DNA of 64,000 nucleotides from Hyphomicrobium sp. (GCA_022843145.1 JALHOF010000004.1:62001-126000); one strand, 5' to 3'; counted from the stretch's first letter, positions 32,656 through 42,492 are shown. The notes: a model not told the origin generated them from the sequence alone. Made by a program: numbers and translations.

Positions 32656-34023
32656 TTACTCGCCCGAATTAAACTTGTACGCCAGCAGCAGCCGCGCTGT
32701 GTGAATGGTCGGGTCCATCTCGAGGCTCACGACGCCGGGGATCGCGAACAGGGATTCCTCGCCCAGCAGCGAAACGCGGTATTCGGCACGAAGCGACAAA
32801 CCGGACCCGAAGCTTTTTTCGAAGCCGGCACCCAGCATCACGCCGGAGAACTCGGGAAACTCGAATCCGCCGCCGAACCCGCCGGCTCCGAACGAGATAT
32901 CCGCGAATTCGACGTGCGTGTAGCCGATGAGACCATAGGCAAGTACGTCGTCGGCCAACAGCATGCCCGCGCGTGCGCCGACACTCCAACTTCGTTCGAG
33001 GCTCAGGAGATCGATGCTCGCCGTGGTGCCGAGGACATTGGCCGAGATCTCGGTTTCGTGGCCCGAGAAATCGTACATTCCGAACACGCCGAGCAGGTAG
33101 CGGTCGCCGATCATGCGGTCGTAGCCGACAGAGATCGTTCCTCCGATGTCGCCGCCGCCGAGGCCGTCGAGGGCCGCGCTGACGTTGACGCCGGGGATGG
33201 ACAGCGACAGGTCTCGCGTCATCGCGTCGGCGCCGAGGCCGCCCGCAACGTAGATGCCGGTCCAGCGGTTCACCGCCGCTCCGCCGCCGGTGTAGGGCGC
33301 GGGTTCGGCTGAGGCCCCGCCGAAGCGATAGGCGACACCGATGCGGCCGACATGCAGCGTCGGCTCGCCGGTGACGGTGAACCCGGCGGTTGAGAACAGC
33401 GTTTCGGCATCGAAGCGCGACTGGCGGTATTCACCGGTCAGCGAGACGTTGTTGGTGAGTTTATGCTCGAAGCCGCCGCCTAAGACGATGCCGCCATAGC
33501 TCGGGAGATCGAGACTGAGCGTCGTGCCGCCGAACGTGACACTCGGGTCGTCGAGATCGACGCGCGTGTATCCGAGCAAACCGTAGACCATGAGCGAGGG
33601 GGCGACGACGACGCCGGCGCGGCCGCCGAGGGCCCAGGCGTAGTTGAGTTTCATCAACTTGGCTGATGCCGTATCGACGCCATCGGTGATGGAGGCCGTC
33701 GTTTCGATATTCGACCAGTCGAAGTTGGCGAACACGCCAAAAACCAGCCAGTTGTTGATCTGATAGTCCGCGCCGACCCGCAAGCTGAGGCCGATGTCGC
33801 CGCCACCAAGGCCATCCGCCGTGACCGAGTTGCCGAAACCGTCGGCCCCGACGATCTCGCCGGTGACGGCATCGGCGCCGATCCCGATCGCGATGTAGGC
33901 CTGGGTCCAGTCGCTCGCCGCCGCAAGGTTCGGAAGCGCGGTCGAAGCGAGCAGAACGGCCGCCAGCCGAGAGAGCGTCGACACAGTCGCCGCCGGCAAT
34001 CGCATTGCATGGATCTTAGTCAT
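32656..34023 (-). CDS. Outer-membrane protein with two tandem beta-barrel-like domains
   Basis: 455 aa from ATG 34023, chosen because GAGGGCGAGCC forms a ribosome site and MTKIHAMRL opens a signal peptide ending near NLAAASDW; the frame runs to 34146. Two homologous halves follow: one begins WTQAYIAIGIGADAVTG with ADGLGGGDIGLSLRVGADY, the other WTGIYVAGGLGADAMT with LDGLGGGDIGGTISVGYDR. Each ends in matching VGRIGVAYRF / TARLLLAYKF strands, and both contain GVMLGAGFE-like blocks. Each half resembles an 8-stranded Omp25-type barrel. The C-terminal residue pattern (LAYKFNSGE) is not the canonical terminal Phe. Possibly two barrels or one larger barrel. Confidence 0.78.
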   Translation of the reverse strand: MTKIHAMRLPAATVSTLSRLAAVLLASTALPNLAAASDWTQAYIAIGIGADAVTGEIVGADGFGNSVTADGLGGGDIGLSLRVGADYQINNWLVFGVFANFDWSNIETTASITDGVDTASAKLMKLNYAWALGGRAGVVVAPSLMVYGLLGYTRVDLDDPSVTFGGTTLSLDLPSYGGIVLGGGFEHKLTNNVSLTGEYRQSRFDAETLFSTAGFTVTGEPTLHVGRIGVAYRFGGASAEPAPYTGGGAAVNRWTGIYVAGGLGADAMTRDLSLSIPGVNVSAALDGLGGGDIGGTISVGYDRMIGDRYLLGVFGMYDFSGHETEISANVLGTTASIDLLSLERSWSVGARAGMLLADDVLAYGLIGYTHVEFADISFGAGGFGGGFEFPEFSGVMLGAGFEKSFGSGLSLRAEYRVSLLGEESLFAIPGVVSLEMDPTIHTARLLLAYKFNSGE

Positions 34024-34303
34024 GGCTCGCCCTCGAATCAGTGGGTTCTGAGTCATCGTAAATGCTCGGTTAATGGAGATGTAAACACTGATCAATGTCA
34101 GTTGCCGTAGAGGAACCGGCAGACCGAGTTGGAAACGTCGCGACACACCGAGCGCACGCAGCAGCCATATGCGATTTATCGCTTACGGCACTGTGAGTTG
34201 TCGGCGAGATCATCTGTCGTCGGCAATTTTGCAACGGGCTGAGGCCGATCGTAGTCCGTTGCCGGCGTCGACGCTCATCACAGCCGAATGAACTCAGCGC
34301 GAG

Positions 34304-36166
34304 CTAGTCCTGGTAGCGCCAGAATCTGGCTTGTATCGCTGGCGCCTGCTGCAAGCGGAAGCTGATGTTGCGCTGATTGGGCTTCAACTTTTCGGCGGTG
34401 CGGAAGAGTGTCGAAATATCGTTGAGGAGTACGGGGCTGTCGGCGTACTGATCGTGGTTCCACGACAGATATGACATGAACCCCGTCGCCAGCCGCGATA
34501 TGTCGATCGTGTCGATGCCGTCGACGATCGAAGGCCCCGGCGGATCCTTGGCGTCTCCGGCTCGCGCCTTGTCGCGGCGAACGAGGCGAGAGGCGAGCAG
34601 CGCGATGTCACTCGACGACGCGTAGAGCGTGACGCCCTTGGCGATCTTCACGACGTCCTTGGCGAGATCGGCGAATTCCTGCTTTTCGACGTCGGGAGCC
34701 GCCAAAATAACCTGACTGAACTTGACGGCTGGTGTGGATCGCGAAATCTCGGCGAGCGCATTCATGACCGGAACATTGCCCATGCTGTGGCCGATGACGT
34801 GGACGTGCGTCGCGCCGGTCTTTTCGACGACCATGCGCAGGAAGCGGACGAGATGTGGCGTGGAGATGCGCGAGACTTCGAGGTCGGTCGCATAGTCCAG
34901 AAAGGCTGCCTGCGACGGCCAGGAAAAGAGGAAGGGCGTGCCGAACGGTGCGTCGTCGGGTGATAGATCGTACGCAATCTGCGCGGTCCGCATCGCCGCG
35001 AATTCCCACGGCACGCGGTAGCCGTGCACGTAGACGAAGGCGTGATCCTTGTGGGTGCCGACGCCGCTCGCGACGTGCTCCTTCACCGCCGCGACGAAAT
35101 CGCTTTCGTTCGCATAGAGTTTGATGCCGGTTTTCGGAATGCTGAAGTGACGCTTTGGATCGCCGCCTTCCGGCGTGCCGCGAAGCCAATCTGAAGCGCC
35201 CGGTACGTTGAGCTGGCCCTTCGCGCGATTTTTGCTCGGCACGGTGACGAAGACCCGCCCGAGCTGCAGGCTGCTGGTGCGTTCGATGCCGAACGAGATG
35301 CGTCCGCTGGCTTGGGTCTGGTTGCGGTTGGTTCCAAAGAAGATCGGCACGGGGGTGCAGGTCTTGGCCGCGACGCAGGCGTCAAGCGTTTCGAACGCTG
35401 CTTCGACTGATTTGACGTTTTCCTCGGTCAAGCCTTTCGCGCCGCGGTACGATTTTTCCCAGGACGAGGTTGGAACGGATGCCGATGTCGGATGCGCGGG
35501 GGTCGGCCTGACCTCGGTCGTGGTGACGCGGGACCTTTCAAGGTGCCTGGCACCGTCAGTTTGCCGATCGATCGCGCGTGTCGTCGATCCAGACCGTGAA
35601 TCGGCGGCGCGGCGCCTCGATTCGTACTCGGCGGCCTGCTTGGCCGGGGTGTCAGACGCTCGTTCTGTAGAGGATGTTCGTTCTACGGCAGCTTCTGACG
35701 CATCTCCGACCCTTGCAACCGGCCTGCCGCTGTAGCCCGGTGTCGTGGCAGTCGGAATCGTGGCGACGCGCGTGCTGGCCTGCAGTGCCCAGACCTCGAT
35801 GGTCGCCTTTCCGCTCGTCCCGGGAGCGAGCACGATCTCGACGGAACGCACCGGAACATCGCTTCCAGAAATCTGGATCGGCCGTGTCCGCTCGCCCTGG
35901 TTGAGAACGATCGGCCGTTCCTCGACGTGGACCCGGCCCTGACCGAACGTCACCACCACGGCCTGCAGCGCGACGTTGCCCTGCTTGGCTTCGAGCCGGA
36001 TCGCCGTGCCCGCAGCGAGGGCGGTCGGCACGAAGCCGGCAATTTCGCTTTTCGTGTCGAACGTCTGGCTCGCGATCTTGACCCATCCCGACTGGGCCGC
36101 CGCCACGCCAGCTGCCGCCGCGTGCAGCAAAAATACGATTGCAAGTATATGAAAACGCCTCAACAT
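34304..36166 (-). CDS. Secreted DUF900-type alpha/beta hydrolase with N-terminal beta domain
   Basis: 620 aa. Signal peptide to about residue 24 (AAGVAAAQS), a beta-rich domain (about 27-130), a Ser/Thr/Arg-rich linker (about 140-240), then the hydrolase. The latter shows PIFFGTNRNQ (DUF900 start), FVYVHGYRVPWEFAAMRTAQIAYDL (oxyanion region), nucleophile Ser near 461 in HVIGHSMGNVPVMNAL, VILAAPDVE, and a late His near DQYADS that I cannot assign with certainty. Members act as esterases in the periplasm or outside. The beta domain may bind a carbohydrate or lipid; inferred. Confidence 0.82.
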   Translation of the reverse strand: MLRRFHILAIVFLLHAAAAGVAAAQSGWVKIASQTFDTKSEIAGFVPTALAAGTAIRLEAKQGNVALQAVVVTFGQGRVHVEERPIVLNQGERTRPIQISGSDVPVRSVEIVLAPGTSGKATIEVWALQASTRVATIPTATTPGYSGRPVARVGDASEAAVERTSSTERASDTPAKQAAEYESRRRAADSRSGSTTRAIDRQTDGARHLERSRVTTTEVRPTPAHPTSASVPTSSWEKSYRGAKGLTEENVKSVEAAFETLDACVAAKTCTPVPIFFGTNRNQTQASGRISFGIERTSSLQLGRVFVTVPSKNRAKGQLNVPGASDWLRGTPEGGDPKRHFSIPKTGIKLYANESDFVAAVKEHVASGVGTHKDHAFVYVHGYRVPWEFAAMRTAQIAYDLSPDDAPFGTPFLFSWPSQAAFLDYATDLEVSRISTPHLVRFLRMVVEKTGATHVHVIGHSMGNVPVMNALAEISRSTPAVKFSQVILAAPDVEKQEFADLAKDVVKIAKGVTLYASSSDIALLASRLVRRDKARAGDAKDPPGPSIVDGIDTIDISRLATGFMSYLSWNHDQYADSPVLLNDISTLFRTAEKLKPNQRNISFRLQQAPAIQARFWRYQD

Positions 36167-36260
36167 CTCGCGCCTCCGCCCTACGCAAAATCTTGCCGAG
36201 TGCTGTAAAATATAAGTCTATCTCCAAATTCGGGAAAGCGCGACGGCATTGCGACGCGCG

Positions 36261-38399
36261 TCAGCCCTTGCCGTCGTGGAAGAAGCCATAAATGCGCTCG
36301 GCCATCTCGGCGTTGATGCCGGGCACGGCTTTCAAGTCTTCGATTCCGGCGCGGCTCACCGCCTTGGCCGACCCGAAGTGCTTGAGCAAGGCGCGTTTGC
36401 GCGTCGGGCCGATGCCGTCGATCTCGTCGAGCGGATTGATACCGATCGCCTTCGATCGCTTGGCGCGATGCGTGCCGATCGCAAAGCGATGCGCTTCGTC
36501 GCGCAGGCGTTGCACGAAATAGAGAACGGGGTCGCGCGGCTCGAGCATCAGCGGGCGGTCGCGGCCGGGGATGTGGAAATGTTCTCGCCCGGCGTCGCGG
36601 TCGGGGCCCTTGGCGACCCCGATCAGCGGAAGGCTACTCAAGCCCAGCTCCGACATCACTTCGCGCGCCACCGCGAGTTGCCCCGCACCGCCGTCGATGA
36701 GCACGAGATCGGGGCGGTCGGGCACGGTGAGATCCCTTACACCGATGCCGTCTGCAACGTCCGCTTCCATGTCGGAATTGGCCTCGATCGTCGCATCGCG
36801 GTCCGTGTCGCTGACCGCTGAATGCTCGGCCTCGGGTACGGTCGCCGTGCCCGCGAGCCGCTTGAACCGCCGCGTCAGAACCTCGCGCATCATGGCGTAG
36901 TCGTCACCTGGGGTGAGGCTGGTCGACTTGATGTTGAACTTGCGGTAGTGCGCCTTGGCGAACCCCTCCGGCCCGGCGACGATCATCCCGCCGACCGCGT
37001 TGGTGCCTGAAATGTGGCTGTTGTCGTAGACCTCGATGCGACGCGGGATGGCGGGAAGCTCGAAGCGCTCGGCCACTGCTTCGAGCAGGCGCCCCTGCGA
37101 CGATGTTTCGGCGAGCTTGCGGCCCAAGGCCTCGCGCGCATTGGTCAGCGCATGCTCGACCAGATCGGACTTCGCGCCGCGTTCGGGCACGCGGATCTCG
37201 ACTTGTCGTGCCCGCCGGGCTGGCTCAGCCGGCTGTGCCCCCTCCGGGGCGGGGCGCTCGGCCTTGGTGGTCAGCGCTTCCGCCATGAGCGCCCGCTCGG
37301 CAATGTCGTGCGAGAGCAGGATCAGCCGCGGCACCGGCTTGTCATCGTAGAATTGTGCGATGAAGCTCGCCAGAACTTCCTCGACCGGCAGCGTGCGGTC
37401 GGCGCGCGGATAGTAGGCGCGGTTGCCCCAGTTTTGGCCTGTGCGGAAGAAGAACACCTGGATGCAGGTCTGCCCGCCGTCCTGGTGGGCGGCGAATACG
37501 TCGGCCTCGTCGACGCCTTCGGTGTTGATCGATTGATCGGCGGTGACGTGCGCCAATGCCCACAGCCTATTGCGGAACCGGGCCGCGCGCTCGTACTCCT
37601 GCTTCTCCGCAGCCTCCTCCATCAGCGACTGATACATCTCCCGAACATTCTGGCTCTCGCCGCGCAGAAAGCGGATGGCCTCGCCGACCAGCCCCATGTA
37701 GTCGTCGTGCGCGATCTCGCCCGTGCACGGCGCCGCGCATCGCTTGATCTGGTGCAGCAGACACGGCCGGGTCCGGCTCTCGAACACGCTGTCGGAGCAC
37801 GAGCGCAGCAGGAATGCGCGCTGCAGACCGTTGATGGTGCGCACCACGGCTGATGGCGACGCGAAGGGTCCGAAATAATCGCCATTTATGTTGCGCGTGC
37901 CGCGATGCTTCATGATCTGCGGGCTCTCCTGATCGCGTCGGATGAGAATGTATGGAAACGATTTATCGTCGCGCAGGAGGACGTTGAAGCGCGGTCGGAA
38001 CCGCTTGATCAAGTTGGCTTCGAGAAGCAGCGCCTCGGCCTCGGTTCTGACGGACACGAACTCCATAGATGCCGTCGAGGCGATCATCCGAGCGATGCGG
38101 TTGGTATGTCCGCCCATGCGCGCATAATTCGATACGCGCGCCTTGAGATTTCGGGCCTTGCCGACGTAGATGACCTCGTTCGCGGGATCGAGCATCCTGT
38201 AGACTCCCGGCGTGTTGCCGAGTGTTTTGAGATAGGCCGCGATGACGTCCGGCCCGGTCGGTCGCTGGCCGGCAGTGGTCGCGCCCTCGTCTTGAGTCAA
38301 TTGGTTCGGTGTCGGCGCGTCGACGGCATCTAGCGTTGCGGGCGCCGTTGGGGCCGGCGGCAAGGGCGGGTTCGGCGGCTCGGGGGGCGTTTCGGACAT
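36261..38399 (-). CDS. uvrC: Excinuclease ABC subunit C
   Basis: 712 aa from ATG 38399 ([10 protein letters not shown]), preferred over ATG 38471, with a 60-residue Pro-rich leader. The GIY-YIG endonuclease is at the start of the core ([30 protein letters not shown]), followed by a Cys-rich [15 protein letters not shown], a UVR motif ([21 protein letters not shown]), the RNase H-like domain ([35 protein letters not shown]) and C-terminal HhH repeats ([15 protein letters not shown]). It makes both incisions in nucleotide-excision repair. Confidence 0.96.
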   Translation of the reverse strand: MSETPPEPPNPPLPPAPTAPATLDAVDAPTPNQLTQDEGATTAGQRPTGPDVIAAYLKTLGNTPGVYRMLDPANEVIYVGKARNLKARVSNYARMGGHTNRIARMIASTASMEFVSVRTEAEALLLEANLIKRFRPRFNVLLRDDKSFPYILIRRDQESPQIMKHRGTRNINGDYFGPFASPSAVVRTINGLQRAFLLRSCSDSVFESRTRPCLLHQIKRCAAPCTGEIAHDDYMGLVGEAIRFLRGESQNVREMYQSLMEEAAEKQEYERAARFRNRLWALAHVTADQSINTEGVDEADVFAAHQDGGQTCIQVFFFRTGQNWGNRAYYPRADRTLPVEEVLASFIAQFYDDKPVPRLILLSHDIAERALMAEALTTKAERPAPEGAQPAEPARRARQVEIRVPERGAKSDLVEHALTNAREALGRKLAETSSQGRLLEAVAERFELPAIPRRIEVYDNSHISGTNAVGGMIVAGPEGFAKAHYRKFNIKSTSLTPGDDYAMMREVLTRRFKRLAGTATVPEAEHSAVSDTDRDATIEANSDMEADVADGIGVRDLTVPDRPDLVLIDGGAGQLAVAREVMSELGLSSLPLIGVAKGPDRDAGREHFHIPGRDRPLMLEPRDPVLYFVQRLRDEAHRFAIGTHRAKRSKAIGINPLDEIDGIGPTRKRALLKHFGSAKAVSRAGIEDLKAVPGINAEMAERIYGFFHDGKG

Positions 38400-38887
38400 A
38401 CTGACTAATGTGCTCCCGAAACGTCGAGCGTCAAGGCGCCCGAACGATCGCGGCATCGAGGCCACAACCAACCCACAACCATATGCTCCTGCGACCTATT
38501 CGACCTCGACGGGACGGTTGGTTGCGTGTCACTGTTCAATAGATGCTTCGCGAGCCGCACAGAGCATGAGCGCTGCTCGGATCGTGATCGTCTCGGGACG
38601 TGGACGGCACCCATAGATTTGCACGGACGAGAGTCGGCTCATGCCAAACTCCTTTCTGACGTGCCGGTCTTGCCGGGTCGCGACGTGACGTAGCGACATA
38701 ACGGTGGATCCTCGATTGCGAAAGCACTCGAACCTGGGCCGCCGCCGTTGATCTATGGATAAACGGATCTCGCGGAGGCCGATGTGGATCGTGACGATCG
38801 GTCGGCTCATCGCAGGCCGAGTGTCCGCCATTGGTACGGGTCGAGGGTGAACGCGAACGCGCTCGCTAGGGCGCCGGGAAAAAGCGC
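38400..38887. other. Divergent intergenic region (uvrC / TauE)
   Basis: 488 bases carrying promoters for uvrC (minus) and the TauE exporter (plus) and one possible short minus-strand gene (38529-38642). No other coding signal is convincing; the longer overlapping minus-strand frame has no plausible start. Confidence 0.4.
38529..38642 (-). CDS. Possible 37-aa protein
   Basis: The frame MSRLSSVQIYGCRPRPETIT... runs 37 codons to a TGA. A strong ribosome site, AAGGAG, sits 6 bases before the ATG, which is why it is listed. It has no signal peptide or recognised domain; two Cys are present. It could be a small cytosolic protein or a leader peptide upstream of uvrC. Confidence 0.35.
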   Translation of the reverse strand: MSRLSSVQIYGCRPRPETITIRAALMLCAAREASIEQ

Positions 38888-39814
38888 ATGAACTTCTATC
38901 TGCCGATCGCCGAAATGTCGGTGAACATCTTCGTCTTTCTCGGCATGGGCGCGGCGGTGGGTTTCCTGTCCGGCATGTTCGGTGTCGGCGGCGGGTTCCT
39001 GATGACACCCCTCCTGATCTTTTCCGGCATCCCATCGGCGGTTGCTGTCGGCACCGAAGCCGCGCAGATCGTCGCGTCATCGGTATCGGGCGCGATCGCG
39101 CAGTATCGGCGCAAGAACGTCGACATCAAACTCGGTGTGCTGCTGCTGGCCGGCGGTATTGTCGGATCCTACCTCGGCGTCGAAGTCGTCAAGATCCTGC
39201 GCCGAATGGGACAGTTCGATCTCGTGCTGTCGCTGGCCTATGTCTCGTTCCTCGGCGGCATCGGCACGTTGATGCTGATCGAGAGCCTCAACACGATCCG
39301 CAAAAGCCGTTCTGGCGTCGCAGTTTCCAGCCGCAAGCCGGGCCAGCACAGTTGGATCCACGGCCTGCCGTTCAAGATGCGCTTTCATCGCTCGAAGCTC
39401 TACATCAGCGCCATTCCGCCCATCGTCATCGGCGCGTTCGTCGGCTTCCTCGGCGGCGTCATGGGTGTTGGCGGCGGCTTCATCATGATCCCGGCGATGA
39501 TCTACCTTTTGCGTGTTCCGACGAATGTCGTCGTCGGCACGTCGCTTTTCCAGATTACGTTCGTGACGGCGGTCACGACGGTGCTGCACGCCACGCAGAA
39601 CTACACGGTCGACATCGTCCTCGCGCTGCTGCTGATGATCGGCGGCGTCATCGGCGCGCAGTTCGGAACGGTCGCGGGAGAAAAGCTGAAGGGTGAGCAA
39701 CTGCGCTTCCTGCTCGCGGCGCTCGTCCTGCTCGTCTGCCTGCGCCTCGGTTGGGATCTCGTGGTGAGGCCGAACGAACTCTATTCGCTCTCGTCATTGG
39801 CAGGGGGACACTGA
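38888..39814 (+). CDS. Sulfite/organosulfonate exporter TauE/SafE family (TSUP)
   Basis: 308 aa with the duplicated TauE signature GMGAAVGFLSGMFGVGGGFLMTPLL near the N-terminus and VGFLGGVMGVGGGFIMIPAMIYLLRVPTNVVVGTSLFQI in the second half. About eight TM helices are expected. Family members export sulfite, sulfonates or related anions. The stop overlaps the next gene (TGATG), a TIGR02186 protein; this pair is recurrent in Hyphomicrobiales. Sulfur export would fit the methanethiol and sulfite genes in the window, but no link is shown. Confidence 0.92.
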   Translation: MNFYLPIAEMSVNIFVFLGMGAAVGFLSGMFGVGGGFLMTPLLIFSGIPSAVAVGTEAAQIVASSVSGAIAQYRRKNVDIKLGVLLLAGGIVGSYLGVEVVKILRRMGQFDLVLSLAYVSFLGGIGTLMLIESLNTIRKSRSGVAVSSRKPGQHSWIHGLPFKMRFHRSKLYISAIPPIVIGAFVGFLGGVMGVGGGFIMIPAMIYLLRVPTNVVVGTSLFQITFVTAVTTVLHATQNYTVDIVLALLLMIGGVIGAQFGTVAGEKLKGEQLRFLLAALVLLVCLRLGWDLVVRPNELYSLSSLAGGH

Positions 39815-40686
39815 TGCGCCAGTTGCACAACGCGATGCGTGCCGCGCTGGCCGCCGCAGCCGTCATGTTCGCCGCCACGTCCGGTGCGCCAGCCCAGCCA
39901 GCCCGTGGAGCAGCGGCGGAGGCCGCGCCGAAGGAAGACGCAGTGGCCGTCGCCGGCAAGGAGCGCATCGAGGTCGACGTGTCGTCGCGCTCGGTGGCTG
40001 TAACGTCCAGCTTCAACGGCACCGAGATCATCGTCTTCGGCACCGTCGAGAACAGCCAACAGGCGAGTGCGGAATCAGGCTTCTACGACGTGGTGGTCAT
40101 CGTCGAGGGAACGTTGTCTCCGATCGTCGCGCGCAAGAAGAGCAACGTCGGCGGTCTCTGGGTGAACACGTCGTCCATCCGTTTCGCCAGCCTGCCCACC
40201 TACTACGCCATCGCATCGACGCGCCCCGTCGACGAACTCGCCGAGCCGGACGTCCGTGATGCTCATGCCATCGGCTTCAGCCATGTTCCGATGAACATCG
40301 CGTCGAAGGCACTCGCATCGGGAATCTCCGCCGAGGAAGCGCAAAATTTCCGCGATGCGATCGTGCGGCTCAAGCGTAAGGAGGGACTGTACGTCAGCAG
40401 CGACTATGGCGTTGCCTTCATAGGCCGCAGCTTGTTCCGCGCGACCATCGAACTGCCGGCGAACGTGCCGGTCGGACCTGTCAAAGCGCGGGTCTACCTG
40501 ATCCGCAACGGCGCAGTACTGAGCGAGGCGACGACATCCGTTTCATTGTCGCGCCAAGGGTTCGAATTGCTGATGTACAACTTCGCGCACCGACAGCCGC
40601 TGCTGTACGGCTTGTTTTGCGTGTCGTTGGCCGTCGGTGCAGGCTTGCTCGCTTCGACATTGTTCCGCAAGGCCGGCGCGCACTGA
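39814..40686 (+). CDS. TIGR02186 family membrane-anchored protein
   Basis: 290 aa from ATG 39814 (MRQLHNAMRA), which shares the A of the preceding TGA stop. Signal peptide to about residue 29, then a conserved periplasmic domain (IEVDVSSRSVAVTSSFNGTEIIVFGTVENS, YDVVVIVEGTL, ARKKSNVGGLWVNT, FIGRSLFRATIELPANVPVG) and a C-terminal TM helix (LLYGLFCVSLAVGAGLLASTLF). It is a known partner of TSUP transporters in alphaproteobacteria; probably an accessory periplasmic subunit. Biochemical role unknown. Confidence 0.88.
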   Translation: MRQLHNAMRAALAAAAVMFAATSGAPAQPARGAAAEAAPKEDAVAVAGKERIEVDVSSRSVAVTSSFNGTEIIVFGTVENSQQASAESGFYDVVVIVEGTLSPIVARKKSNVGGLWVNTSSIRFASLPTYYAIASTRPVDELAEPDVRDAHAIGFSHVPMNIASKALASGISAEEAQNFRDAIVRLKRKEGLYVSSDYGVAFIGRSLFRATIELPANVPVGPVKARVYLIRNGAVLSEATTSVSLSRQGFELLMYNFAHRQPLLYGLFCVSLAVGAGLLASTLFRKAGAH

Positions 40687-40729
40687 TGAGTTGCGCCTTC
40701 AGGTGCCGACCCGCACCCGGCGCGGAGGG

Positions 40730-40774
40730 TGGCGCTTCGGATGCCAACTCTCTGCTGGGCGCTTCAGTTGCCCA
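40730..40774. repeat. Dispersed repeat copy 1
   Basis: TGGCGCTTCGGATGCC (40730-40745), an 11-base insert, then GGGCGCTTCAGTTGCCCA (40757-40774). The same two blocks, with one base difference and no insert, are at 50363-50396. It lies between convergent genes, as expected of an intergenic REP-like element. Confidence 0.6.
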
Positions 40775-40781
40775 CCAGCAA

Positions 40782-40801
40782 CCGGGCCGGATCCGGCCCG
40801 G
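40782..40801. terminator. 20-bp perfect palindrome between convergent genes
   Basis: CCGGGCCGGATCCGGCCCGG is its own reverse complement. It sits immediately after repeat copy 1 and 15 bases before the pxpA stop, between two convergent genes. A very stable hairpin could form in transcripts from both strands, so a bidirectional terminator or transcript-end stabiliser is plausible; no U-tract is present. Confidence 0.45.
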
Positions 40802-40815
40802 CATGGCGGCTTCGG

Positions 40816-41577
40816 TCACGTGGTTGGCGTGGCCGAAAGTGGAACAATCGAGATGCCGGCCGCTCCGAGCGCCGCGCGCACCGCGCGAGCGATCTCGATC
40901 GCACCCGGCGTGTCGCCGTGAATGCAGAGCGTGTCGATTGCGAGTGCGAGACGGGTCCCGGCAGCAGAGACGATCGCCCCCTCACGCGCCATGAGAACGG
41001 CGCGCGCCGCAACCTCTTCGGGATCGTCGATGACCGCGCCCGCCGTGGTGCGCGGCAGGAGACGCCCGTCGTCGCCATAGGCTCTGTCGGGGAACGCCTC
41101 GCGCGCGTATGGCAAATCGAGCTGTGCCGCGGCGGTCTCCATCGCCGATCCGGATTGGCCGACGTAGACGAGACTTGGGTTGATGGCACGAATGGCTCGT
41201 CCGATGGCCAGGGCAATGCCGAGGTCGCGCGCGGCCATATTATACAAGGCTCCGTGCGGCTTGACGTGGCCCAACACCATGCCGTTCTGCGATGCGACGT
41301 GCAGGAGCGCGCGGATTTGATCGCCGACGAGGGCTTCGATCGCCAATTCACTCATTGGCCATTCGCGGCGGCCGAACCCGTCGCGGTCTTGGAAACTCGG
41401 GTGTGCTCCGGCGCTGGCGCCGCTGGCTTTGGCGGCCAACAGCGTGCGGCGCATGGTGTCGCTGTCGCCTGCATGTCCCCCGCAGGCGATGCTTCCCGAA
41501 GCCACGAGGCGCAGCAACGCGGCGTCGTCGCCGATGCCCTCGCCCACGTCGGCATTGAGATTTATGGTCCGTGTCAT
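40816..41577 (-). CDS. pxpA: 5-oxoprolinase subunit A (LamB/YcsF family)
   Basis: 253 aa. INLNADVGEG, SIACGGHAGD, GAHPSFQDRDGFGRREWP, HVKPHGALYNMAA, EAFPDRAYGDDGRLLPR and IDTLCIHGDTPGA are the conserved LamB/YcsF blocks carrying the active-site Asp and His residues. PxpA with PxpBC hydrolyses 5-oxoproline to glutamate with ATP. pxpB and pxpC lie divergently 108 bases away rather than in the same operon, so the shared short region should hold both promoters. Confidence 0.95.
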   Translation of the reverse strand: MTRTINLNADVGEGIGDDAALLRLVASGSIACGGHAGDSDTMRRTLLAAKASGASAGAHPSFQDRDGFGRREWPMSELAIEALVGDQIRALLHVASQNGMVLGHVKPHGALYNMAARDLGIALAIGRAIRAINPSLVYVGQSGSAMETAAAQLDLPYAREAFPDRAYGDDGRLLPRTTAGAVIDDPEEVAARAVLMAREGAIVSAAGTRLALAIDTLCIHGDTPGAIEIARAVRAALGAAGISIVPLSATPTT

Positions 41578-41685
41578 CCCGCGCCCTTAGAGTGCGGCTG
41601 GCCCCGGAATGCCCTCCGCTCGATTTCGCTATAACATGGGCCCGCGCGCATCACCGTATGGATCGAACGAACGGCACTGCCCGAG

Positions 41686-42492
41686 ATGACGACGAAAAGT
41701 CCCCCAGTTCCGGACGCCCGCGGCAAGTTTGGCGCAGCGGCCGCGCGCATCGTTCCCGCTGGCGATAGCGCGCTCTCGGTGATCCTCGGCGATGCGATGG
41801 ATCGCATCTTGCCGGAGGCGAGTCGCCGACAGGATCAGTCGCGGCGCGTGCTCGCGCTGGGTGAGCGGGTCATGGCTGAGGGCGGCGCGGGGCTCATCGA
41901 AGTCGTACCTGGGATGGCGTCGCTGACGGTGCATTTCGATCCCGAAGTTCGCGACGTGCGAGACTTGTCGGAGCGACTTTCCGCGTTGGTGACCCAACTG
42001 CCGGACGTTGTCGCGCTGCGACGTGCCAGGCGGTGGACGTTCCCGGCTTGCTACGATCCCGCCCTGGCGCTCGATCTCGCCGAGGTGGCGGAGCGGAGCG
42101 GCCTTCATCCTGACGAGATCGTCAAACGCCACGCCGGCCGCTTTTTTCACGTCTACATGCTCGGGTTTCTTCCAGGGTTTCCCTACATGGGCGACCTCGA
42201 TGAGACGCTCCGATTTCCACGGCGGCACAATCCGCGCGTCGAGGTCCCTGCGGGATCGGTCGCGATCGCTGGGGCGATGACGGCGATTTACCCGAACGTG
42301 AGCCCGGGAGGGTGGCACGTCATTGGCCGCACGCCAGTTCCGCTTTTCGACGTCACGGCCGTGCCGCCGTCGGTGCTGGCTCCGGGCGATGCGGTCCGTT
42401 TCGACGCCGTCAGCCGCGAGGACTATGAGCGCATCGCGGACGGCGTGCGCGCGGGCAATTGGCGGATCGCGCCCGATGCGGATACCGGCTGA
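41686..42492 (+). CDS. pxpB: 5-oxoprolinase subunit B (KipI-like, carboxyltransferase domain 1)
   Basis: 268 aa. AARIVPAGDSALSVILG, GLIEVVPGMASLTVHFDP, FHVYMLGFLPGFPYMG, FPRRHNPRVEVPAGSVAIAG and YPNVSPGGWHVIGRT are hallmark blocks of the Ahs1/KipI fold. It forms a heterocomplex with PxpC, encoded next with a TGATG stop/start overlap. The N-terminal 18 residues look unconserved, so a later start is conceivable, but no better ATG is in range. Confidence 0.93.
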   Translation: MTTKSPPVPDARGKFGAAAARIVPAGDSALSVILGDAMDRILPEASRRQDQSRRVLALGERVMAEGGAGLIEVVPGMASLTVHFDPEVRDVRDLSERLSALVTQLPDVVALRRARRWTFPACYDPALALDLAEVAERSGLHPDEIVKRHAGRFFHVYMLGFLPGFPYMGDLDETLRFPRRHNPRVEVPAGSVAIAGAMTAIYPNVSPGGWHVIGRTPVPLFDVTAVPPSVLAPGDAVRFDAVSREDYERIADGVRAGNWRIAPDADTG

